Of a stretch of DNA of 6,847 nucleotides, positions 1 through 5,259 are shown piece by piece. Made by a program: the position numbers and the translations under genes. This stretch comes from an uncultured Dorea sp. Lineage in GTDB: Bacteria; Bacillota; Clostridia; Lachnospirales; Lachnospiraceae. Below the pieces are notes generated by a model. It saw nothing but the letters and a program-made list of their open reading frames with translations. It was not told the origin of the DNA and made no database searches. Positions within the stretch are counted from its first letter, which is position 1. Each line of letters opens with the position of its first letter. The stretch is from the NCBI GenBank assembly GCA_910586965.1, contig CAJUMF010000063.1, forward strand, positions 1 to 6,847. Direction: 5' to 3'.

Positions 1-25
1 AGTAACTATGTGGCTTTCAGTCACT

Positions 26-44
26 TTCACGGCTGTGCCGTGAA
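26..44. repeat. Perfect hairpin, 8-bp arms, 3-nt loop
   Basis: TTCACGGC (26-33) and GCCGTGAA (37-44) are exact reverse complements around TGT. The stem is GC-rich enough to be stable in RNA, but neither side has a T-run, so it is not a standard intrinsic terminator. It could be a leader or 3' structure of an off-window gene, or an operator. The repeat is seen directly; its role is unknown. Confidence 0.4.
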
Positions 45-51
45 TAATCTA

Positions 52-64
52 GGATAAGTTATCC
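52..64. repeat. 13-bp palindrome, candidate operator
   Basis: GGATAA (52-57) and TTATCC (59-64) are perfect inverted repeats about one central base. If the ATTATA at 71-76 acts as a minus-strand -10 box, the palindrome would cover the transcription start, a common operator position. No gene behind it can be confirmed in the window, so this is only a candidate. It contains the same ATAAG half-site seen in the control region at 2500-2558, but with different spacing. Confidence 0.3.
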
Positions 65-253
65 CTCCTCATTATAATTTCCCTCTCAGATTAAAAGTTT
101 ATCTCAGAAACACAGATTAATTTTTACAATTATGCCTGTCTCCCGTCACAGAACATAAATTGCCGGCGCAGATATCCGGGATGTATGACTGCCCCGATTT
201 TGTATTTCCAATCTCTCAGATATACTGTCCGCCTGTTTGAACTGTGTCTTCTG

Positions 254-1387
254 CTAAGTAAAATACTCCTTTCCCATATTTAAGATGTAAAATGCCATCA
301 TGATTCTTGTCCTGTATTCGTTTTTGGAAATATCATATCCAAGAATCTCTTTGATTTTGTTTAACTTGCCGGTCATCGTGTTTTTGTGAAAATATAGCAT
401 TTCTGCCGTCCGTATGCCGCTGCATTCATTTTCGAAATACGTTTTCAGTATCCCGGCATAATCGGTCTGATTTTCTTCATCGTACCGAAAAAGTGCACCC
501 AGAGTTTCATCCACAAATGCAGGATAGACGGAAGGGTCTTTGACATCTGACAGGAGTTTGTAGATGCCGAGCCCATCGTAATCCAAACAGTTCCCGAGAC
601 CGGTTTTTGCCAACCGGTATGCCGTGCATGCAGTATGATAAGAATGGTGTATGTCGCATGTATGATGTACGGGGAGACCAATGCCTGCACATATATCGCT
701 GTTTTTGGCGCGGATTTCCAGAAACTGCTGGCGGATTTCATGTTTCTTGCAGCTTGCGGCTAAGATAACAAGGGTATCTTTCTCTTTATAAATAATACCT
801 CCGCTTATCGCGTGGCGGAGCGACTTTTCCAGTTTGTCTGCCGAGATGCCCCCGGTGTCTGAGCCGCATGTCTTTGGACCAAGTATAGTGATGAAGTACT
901 CCGGATTTTTTGAAAGAGATATATCATAAAAATATCCCTGATAAGTTTCGGCATTTTGCGGATGATGTATTGCATTTTTCAGCGCAGTAATCTTGTTTGC
1001 CTCTCTGTGTTCTTGCTTAAGCAGCAGAGAGGATATCAGGTGGATAATGTCCATGTAAGATGTCTTCCAGGTGGCGGAAAACAGGGGGAATTCAATACGG
1101 TTGCAGTAGTCAATGACTTCTTCTGTAAATGTCTGCCCGGCGCGCAGGGCGATGATCAGCCCGCCTGCATTTGTCAGGTTCAGAAGACCGATGTATTTTT
1201 TCAGCCATTCCTCCGACTTGTATCCTGAATTCAGAATCAGTTCCCCGCCTCTCAGTAGCGAGACAAATTCGATGTCTTCCAGGATATGTATCCAGTTGAT
1301 CGATTTTTCAAAACAGCTTTTGGTACATAGCTTTACGCCGTATCTGGGGTAGAGCTTACCATACAATTCCTCAAGATTTATTGCCAT
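254..1387 (-). CDS. PucR/CdaR-family transcriptional regulator
   Basis: A 377-aa predicted cytoplasmic DNA-binding regulator. Residues about 5-128 resemble the PucR N-terminal ligand domain: a GGELILNSGY segment, an AGGLIIALRAG strand-turn, and an FPLFSATW segment in the usual order. The middle (about 150-290) fits the divergent GGDEF-like middle domain of the family. The C-terminus (about 314-355) matches the PucR-type helix-turn-helix: YFENECSGIRTAEMLYFHKN followed by TMTGKLNKIKEILG. The recognition helix is unusual, with NTMTGKL where relatives usually have NTLRYRL. The start at 1387 is preceded by AGGAGA seven bases upstream. PucR-type proteins often activate catabolic genes such as those for purines or sugar acids, but the ligand cannot be read from this sequence. 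It is the second of two minus-strand regulators and is separated from tetR by a terminator, so it is probably transcribed alone. Whether it acts on the grd genes or on genes to the left is unknown. Confidence 0.88.
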   Translation of the reverse strand: MAINLEELYGKLYPRYGVKLCTKSCFEKSINWIHILEDIEFVSLLRGGELILNSGYKSEEWLKKYIGLLNLTNAGGLIIALRAGQTFTEEVIDYCNRIEFPLFSATWKTSYMDIIHLISSLLLKQEHREANKITALKNAIHHPQNAETYQGYFYDISLSKNPEYFITILGPKTCGSDTGGISADKLEKSLRHAISGGIIYKEKDTLVILAASCKKHEIRQQFLEIRAKNSDICAGIGLPVHHTCDIHHSYHTACTAYRLAKTGLGNCLDYDGLGIYKLLSDVKDPSVYPAFVDETLGALFRYDEENQTDYAGILKTYFENECSGIRTAEMLYFHKNTMTGKLNKIKEILGYDISKNEYRTRIMMAFYILNMGKEYFT

Positions 1388-1418
1388 TTATCCGTCTCCT
1401 GCCATTTTCTTTTATTTA

Positions 1419-1448
1419 ATTATACATAATAATGGTGCCTGTTGTCCT
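1419..1448 (-). promoter_or_regulatory. Candidate promoter of the PucR gene
   Basis: On the minus strand a perfect TATAAT (1424 to 1419) lies about 30 bases upstream of the start codon. AGGACA (1448 to 1443) is a 4-of-6 match to the -35 consensus at 18-bp spacing. The -35 overlaps an 8-bp palindrome TCCTAGGA (1445-1452), which might be part of an operator. The -10 is convincing; the -35 is weak. Confidence 0.5.
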
Positions 1449-1531
1449 AGGATGCGGTCATAGACTTTTGCCGTATTTATGTACTCCGTTCCTATTTTCA
1501 CAGACAATTTTTATTGTTATTCTGATTGCAG

Positions 1532-1559
1532 GATACATGAATCCCGAAAATCATGTGTC
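1532..1559. repeat. Dyad GATACATGA-N10-TCATGTGTC upstream of the PucR gene
   Basis: Two 9-bp arms (1532-1540 and 1551-1559) match as inverted repeats at 8 of 9 positions, with a 10-bp spacer. The dyad lies about 85 bp upstream of the proposed PucR-gene -35, suitable for a distant activator or autoregulator. A smaller perfect repeat, ACAAT-TTTT-ATTGT, lies at 1504-1517. Regulator binding is inference only. Confidence 0.3.
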
Positions 1560-1587
1560 TGAAATAAAACCCAATCTTCTAGATTAA

Positions 1588-1629
1588 AAAGAAAACAACG
1601 AAGGCGGACGCGTCTTCGCTGTTTTCTTT
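1588..1629 (-). terminator. Intrinsic terminator after the TetR gene
   Basis: The 16-base arms at 1588-1603 and 1614-1629 are reverse complements with one mismatch and a 10-base loop. The core GC-containing stem is CGAAG/CTTCG. On the minus strand the 3' arm runs into TTTTCTTTTT, a typical U-tract, about 90 bases after the TetR stop codon. The plus-strand side is also T-rich, so it may work in both directions. Between it and the tetR stop are two small GC-rich hairpins (CAGGC/GCCTG at 1680-1695 and GCAGG/CCTGC at 1698-1714) without T-tails. Confidence 0.85.
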
Positions 1630-1719
1630 CTCAGTTGGGCTGCTATTGTGTTTTTTGCATTATTCCGCGGGCAACAAGCCAGGCGTACATGCCTGCAGCA
1701 GGAGCTTTGCCTGCAAACG

Positions 1720-2370
1720 CTATATGCCAACCATATATCTGATCATAGATATCAGCTTGTCCGAAAGGGTCTCTGCTGCAATTTTGGAATCCTGGCATTT
1801 TTGTTCCAGCAGATATTTTAAATATCCGACAGTTACGTCGTTGACCATGTCAAGATTATCTTCTGTCAGCCGGGTGCCCTTTTCCTGCAGGAGCGGTTTT
1901 AAGATAAGGCGGCATCGTTCATGGATGTCTCTTCCGAAATACATACTTTGGATATCTTTCCGGTAAATGGTTTTCTCGTCAGGAAACAATTCATAATACC
2001 GCTCGAAAATATCAGTCAGGTTATCACTGTGTTTCCCGAAGAAAAAATTGTAAAAAATCTCCGGCTTGTCAAATGCAGACCGGGCGAAAAAAGTCCAGAT
2101 GGACAGAAAGCTTTCATATGGGGTGCAGTGTTTTTTTGTGTGTTCTGCGAGAGCGGCGCTGTAGCCGTTAAAATGCTTGAGGGATGCAAGCAGGATCAAT
2201 TCATCCACATCCTTGAAATACAGATAGATGGTAGAATTGTGAAAGCCTGCTTTTTCCGCAATCTTGCGGATGGAAATATTCTTTACTCCGATATCATCAA
2301 TCAGGCTCCGGGTAGTCTCAATAAAGCAGATGGTATTCTGCCGTTTCAGTAATTCTTTGTTCGGTTCCAT
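1720..2370 (-). CDS. TetR/AcrR-family transcriptional regulator
   Basis: A 216-aa protein of normal TetR length. The N-terminal DNA-binding domain is clear: helices at about 10-27, then the helix-turn-helix at about 31-52 (NISIRKIAEKAGFHNSTIYL) followed by the family signature YFKDVDELI. The remaining about 150 residues form an all-helical ligand and dimer domain rich in Phe and Tyr (for example SIWTFF and IFYNFFFG), with no specific subfamily that I can name. The start at 2370 has AGGAGG four bases upstream. It is divergent from grdI, and its promoter overlaps the proposed grd promoter, so the simplest reading is a local repressor that responds to betaine or a related metabolite and controls itself and the grd genes. 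That role is inference from arrangement. Two palindromes in the shared control region are candidate operators. Its transcript ends at the terminator 1588-1629. Confidence 0.9.
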   Translation of the reverse strand: MEPNKELLKRQNTICFIETTRSLIDDIGVKNISIRKIAEKAGFHNSTIYLYFKDVDELILLASLKHFNGYSAALAEHTKKHCTPYESFLSIWTFFARSAFDKPEIFYNFFFGKHSDNLTDIFERYYELFPDEKTIYRKDIQSMYFGRDIHERCRLILKPLLQEKGTRLTEDNLDMVNDVTVGYLKYLLEQKCQDSKIAAETLSDKLISMIRYMVGI

Positions 2371-2402
2371 ATGGCCTCCTGATAAATAAAGTTTTCAGTA
2401 CG

Positions 2403-2432
2403 ATTATATCATATCCGCTTTGAATGTGTTAT
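2403..2432 (-). promoter_or_regulatory. Candidate TetR-gene promoter
   Basis: The minus strand has a perfect TATAAT (2408 to 2403) with an upstream TG one base away, an extended -10. ATAACA (2432 to 2427) is a 4-of-6 match to the -35 at 18-bp spacing. It overlaps the plus-strand promoter at 2420-2448, so RNA polymerase at one should exclude the other. Confidence 0.6.
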
Positions 2433-2448
2433 TGAAAATTTCTATAAA
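2420..2448 (+). promoter_or_regulatory. Candidate promoter of the grd operon
   Basis: TTGAAT (2420-2425) and TATAAA (2443-2448) are separated by exactly 17 bp, a good vegetative-sigma match. Transcription would start near 2455, giving a leader of about 125 bases before grdI that includes both inverted repeats at 2500-2558. An isolated perfect TTGACA at 2494-2499 has no acceptable -10 at 16-18 bp spacing and is not called. Confidence 0.6.
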
Positions 2449-2499
2449 TTTTTTAGCGAGGGTGAAAAAAATAAAAGAAAATGGGAATATGTATTGACA

Positions 2500-2513
2500 A
2501 TAAGCGCGCTTAT
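2500..2513. promoter_or_regulatory. 14-bp perfect palindrome, candidate TetR operator
   Basis: ATAAGCG followed directly by its exact complement CGCTTAT. It lies in the divergent region between the TetR gene and grdI, just after a TTGACA hexamer and downstream of the proposed grd start site, where a bound repressor could block elongation. The size and symmetry suit a TetR dimer. Binding by the neighbouring TetR protein is inference. Confidence 0.5.
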
Positions 2514-2535
2514 CAAAAAAGAAATGATGCAACAC

Positions 2536-2558
2536 ACTTATCGGCAAAAGCTATAAGT
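2536..2558 (+). repeat. Inverted repeat / leader hairpin before grdI
   Basis: ACTTAT (2536-2541) and ATAAGT (2553-2558) are perfect inverted repeats with an 11-base spacer that itself holds a GC-AAAA-GC mini-stem. It reuses the ATAAG/CTTAT half-site of the palindrome at 2500-2513, so it may be a second operator. It could also fold in the grdI leader RNA 10 bases before the ribosome binding site. There is no T-run, so it is not a terminator. Confidence 0.35.
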
Positions 2559-2579
2559 ATCAATTTTAAGGAGGAAACT

Positions 2580-3905
2580 ATGAAACTGGAGATTGGTAAT
2601 TTCTATGTGAAAGACATTGTTTTTGGAAATGAACTGTCGTTTAAGGACGGAATTTTGACCGTCGAAAAGGATGAGGCGCTGAAGTTCATTCTTGAGGATG
2701 ACAGGATTACGGAGGCAGAGCTTTATATTGCAAAACCGGGAGATAAGATTCGCATGTGCCCGGTAAAGGAGGCCATTGAGCCGAGGACGAGGCTAGACGG
2801 GCGGGGACTGTTCCCAGGTTATACAAGCGAGCTGGCTCCCGCAGGGAACGGCGTACTTCATGCACTGAAGAACTGTAGCGTGCTGGTAGTCGGAAAGCAC
2901 TGGGGAGGATTCCAGGACGGGATTATCGATATGAGCGGAGAAGGGCAGAAACTTACATATTTCGGACAGCTCAACAATATCGTGCTGGTAGCTGATACTA
3001 ACGAAGAATTTGAAAGATATGAGCAGCAGAAGAAAAATGATGCATTGCGAAGAGCCGGGCATAAGCTCGCTGAATACATCGGGACGTGTGTAAAGGAACT
3101 TAAGCCAGAGGATACGGATGTCTATGAGACAACCCCGATGATAAAGAGGGGTACGGAGATTGAAAAGCTGCCGTCTGTTGTGTATGTGATGCAGCCGCAA
3201 TCCCAGATGGAGGCTATGGGATATAACGATTTGGTGTATGGATGGGATACGAACCATATGCTGCCGACAGTGATGAGCCCTACGGAAATCCTGGACGGAG
3301 CTATCGTATCCGGCAGCTTTATGCCGGTATCTTCCAAATGGTCTACCTACGATATGCAGAATACCCCGAATTTAAGAGCGCTTATGGACGCGCATGGAAA
3401 GACCATTAATTTTCTTGGCGTGATCATGTCGAACTTGAATGTGGCGCTGGAACAGAAGGAACGGGCGGCGCTGTATGTGGCTCAGATTGCAAAAAGCCTT
3501 GGCGCTGACGGTGCAGTTGTGGCAGAAGAAGGCTACGGAAATCCGGATGCAGATTTTGTGGGTTGTCTGGTTGCGCTGGAGGATGCGGGAGTTAAGACAG
3601 TCGGTGTTACAAATGAAAGTACGGGGCGTGATGGGCATGGGCAGCCATTAGTCACTCTGGATGAAAAATGCGATGCCATTGTTTCCTGCGGGAATGTTGG
3701 TGAATTGATTGAACTGCCGCCTATGGAGACAGTCCTCGGAGAACTTCAGGCGCTTGCGAGAGACGGAAATTCCGGCGGATGGGATTATGATGAAATTCTC
3801 GGACCTTCTGTGAGGGAAGACGGGTCAATCATTCTTGAAAATAACGGTGTATTCTGCGGAGACCAGGTGGCAGGATGGTCGCCAAAGCAAATGATGGAAT
3901 TTTAG
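2580..3905 (+). CDS. grdI: Betaine (or sarcosine) reductase component B, alpha subunit
   Basis: A 441-aa protein of the GrdE/GrdG/GrdI family (glycine/sarcosine/betaine reductase component B subunit), which pairs with the selenoprotein encoded next. The family is recognised from the conserved DTNHMLPTVMSPTEILDGAIVSG block (about 223-245, split here by residue 230), AHGKTINFLGVI (271-282), GADGAVVAEEGYGNPDADF (308-326) and GRDGHGQPL (349-357). In GrdE of glycine reductase the GAIVSGN segment is followed by a Cys where the proprotein is cut to make a pyruvoyl group that binds the amine. Here that place reads S246-F247 and the nearby stretch 241-330 has no Cys before C329. The subunit is therefore predicted to stay uncut, as expected for sarcosine or betaine forms. 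The start at 2580 is chosen over an upstream in-frame ATG at 2481 because AAGGAGG lies five bases before it, and the upstream extension would run through the operator region without a ribosome binding site. The betaine assignment rests on the transporter downstream; grdG (sarcosine) is the alternative. Confidence 0.85.
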   Translation: MKLEIGNFYVKDIVFGNELSFKDGILTVEKDEALKFILEDDRITEAELYIAKPGDKIRMCPVKEAIEPRTRLDGRGLFPGYTSELAPAGNGVLHALKNCSVLVVGKHWGGFQDGIIDMSGEGQKLTYFGQLNNIVLVADTNEEFERYEQQKKNDALRRAGHKLAEYIGTCVKELKPEDTDVYETTPMIKRGTEIEKLPSVVYVMQPQSQMEAMGYNDLVYGWDTNHMLPTVMSPTEILDGAIVSGSFMPVSSKWSTYDMQNTPNLRALMDAHGKTINFLGVIMSNLNVALEQKERAALYVAQIAKSLGADGAVVAEEGYGNPDADFVGCLVALEDAGVKTVGVTNESTGRDGHGQPLVTLDEKCDAIVSCGNVGELIELPPMETVLGELQALARDGNSGGWDYDEILGPSVREDGSIILENNGVFCGDQVAGWSPKQMMEF

Positions 3906-3917
3906 GAGGGAAGGGCA

Positions 3918-5228
3918 ATGAAGAAAGTAATCTTATATGTAAATCAGTTTTTTGGACAGATTGGCGGGGAAGATAAAGCAGGCATTGAACCGGAGATTCA
4001 TGAGGGTCAGATTGGACCGGCAATGCAGTTTGCCAAAGAGTTAAGTGGAATTGCTGAAGTGACGCATACGATTATCTGCGGTGACAATTATATGGGTTCT
4101 AATACGGACGAGGCGGTAGAGACGATTCTTGGCATGCTGGAAGGAAAAGAGATGGATATGTTTTTGGCGGGACCGGCATTTCAGGCAGGGCGTTATACGG
4201 TTGCCTGCGGAACAATCTGCAAGGCAGTGAAGGAAAAATACGGTGTGCCCGTGGTGACTTCCATGAATGAGGAGACGCCGGGAGTCGATATGTTCAAGAA
4301 GGATATGTACATCTTAAAGGGCGGAAATATTGCATCCAAGATGCGGAAAGATGTAAAAGCCATGGCTAATGTGGCAAAGAAGATACTCGCCGGGGAACCG
4401 GTAGGACCTGCGGATGAAGAAGGATATTTTGCAAGAGGCATCCGTCATCAGGCATGGCGTAAGGATGGGAAACCTGCATCGGAGCGTATGATGGAGATGC
4501 TTGTGAAAAAGCTGAATGGAGAGCCGTTTGTGTCTGAGCTGCCGATTCCGAAGATTGACCGTGTGCCGATTGCTCCGGCTATCACAAATCTCGGGGAGGC
4601 AAGGATTGCCCTGCTTAATACAGGCGGTATCGTGCCGGTGGATAATCCGGACCGAATCCAGTCTGCGTCGGCAACCAGATGGGGGAGATACGATATTTCC
4701 GGAGATAAAGTGCTTAAAGGCGGCGAATATAAGACGATTCACGCGGGCTTTGACCCGGCAGCGGCAGATGCCGACCCCAATGTAATTACGCCTGTGGATG
4801 CGCTTAAGGAGCTTTTGAAGGAAGGCGTATACGGAAGTCTCCATCCGTATTTTTATACAACAGTGGGAACTGGAACGACGGAATCTGAGGCGGCGAGAAT
4901 GGCAAAGGAGATTATCCCGTTCCTTCAGGAGGATCATGTAGACGGATGTATTCTTGTCTCCACATGAGGGACCTGTACTCGTTGCGGTGCAACGATGGTG
5001 AAAGAGATTGAGAGAGCAGGTTTCCCAATTGTGCAGATGTGCAATCTGGTTCCGGTTGCAAAGACAGTCGGCGCGAATAAAATCGTTCCGACAATATCCA
5101 TTCCGTATCCGCTGGGAGACCCGGGCACTTCCAGGGAGGAACAGTGGAAACTCAGACTTCACAGGACGAGAGTAGCTTTGGAGGCACTGGCGGCAGATGT
5201 AAAAGAGCAGACCGTATTCCGTGTATAA
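3918..5228 (+). CDS. grdH: Betaine (or sarcosine) reductase selenoprotein component B, beta subunit (Sec at 350)
   Basis: A 436-aa selenoprotein of the GrdB/GrdF/GrdH family, read through the in-frame UGA at 4965-4967 as selenocysteine. Family features include QFFGQIGGEDKAG near the N-terminus (10-22), GPAFQAGRYTVACG (about 86-99), and, around the UGA, ILVST-U-GTCTRCGATMVKEIE. This gives the catalytic U350-x-x-C353-x-x-C356 motif. The frame then continues without interruption through VGANKIVP and IPYPLGDPG to a TAA at 5226, matching the full family length of about 436 residues. In the known mechanism this subunit's selenol works with the alpha subunit to transfer a carboxymethyl group from the substrate to the selenocysteine of GrdA. 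The start has AGGAGGG overlapping the grdI stop codon (TAGGAGGG), 12 bases between genes, so the two are probably translationally coupled in equal amounts. Sequence alone does not separate betaine from sarcosine; the BCCT gene downstream favours betaine. The host must have SelA, SelB, SelC and SelD. Confidence 0.93.
4968..4999 (+). promoter_or_regulatory. Bacterial SECIS element for UGA recoding
   Basis: Directly after the UGA, CGTTGC (4980-4985) and GCAACG (4989-4994) form a perfect 6-bp stem closing a GGU loop, extendable by U4979-A4995. After an internal loop, ACC (4971-4973) can pair with GGT (4997-4999). The apical loop is 18 bases after the UGA, the distance expected for SelB-binding SECIS hairpins in bacteria, and a GU/GGU apical loop is typical of them. 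It lies inside the coding sequence for the U-x-x-C-x-x-C region, so it is both codon and signal. Confidence 0.8.
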
Positions 5229-5259
5229 ATTACACACTTAGAGTTGGAGGGATTTATAC

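Larger units (their letters stand above)
1..253. other. Left edge, no supported gene; 3' flank of the PucR gene
   Basis: I see no convincing gene here. Frame 1 on the plus strand is open from the window edge to a TAA at 55-57 (18 codons), and one minus-strand frame is open leftwards off the edge. Neither gives a recognisable peptide or has a ribosome binding site next to a start, so either could be the end or beginning of an off-window gene or chance. The stretch contains two short perfect inverted repeats (listed separately) and an ATTATAAT at 71-78 that reads as a -10 hexamer on both strands without a good -35. No clear T-tailed terminator for the PucR gene was found between 130 and 253. 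Confidence 0.5.

Noticed and set aside
83..221. Short direct repeats (CTCTCAGAT at 83-91 and 213-221; CAGATTAA at 87-94 and 113-120)
   Set aside because: Only 8-9 bp, irregular spacing, no spacer pattern; not a CRISPR array or attachment site.
1646..1966. 106-aa plus-strand frame over the end of tetR
   Set aside because: No ribosome binding site, no domain similarity, and mostly antisense to tetR.
1921..2352. 143-aa plus-strand frame opposite tetR
   Set aside because: Antisense to a clear TetR gene and without any recognisable protein features.
2481..2579. Upstream in-frame start adding 33 residues to GrdI
   Set aside because: No ribosome binding site before ATG 2481, it crosses the palindromes, and AAGGAGG sits ideally before ATG 2580 where family homology begins.
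2449..2579. Riboswitch (for example a glycine riboswitch) in the grdI leader
   Set aside because: The leader of about 125 bases shows only two simple hairpins, no terminator with a T-run, and no conserved core that I recognise.
4995..5228. Separate 77-aa gene after the UGA
   Set aside because: It is the C-terminal part of the selenoprotein in the same frame, with its own Met being an internal residue after U-x-x-C-x-x-C and no ribosome binding site.
4314..5237. 307-aa minus-strand frame opposite grdH
   Set aside because: Low-complexity Cys/Arg/His-rich composition, no recognisable domain, and it lies wholly over a well-supported gene.
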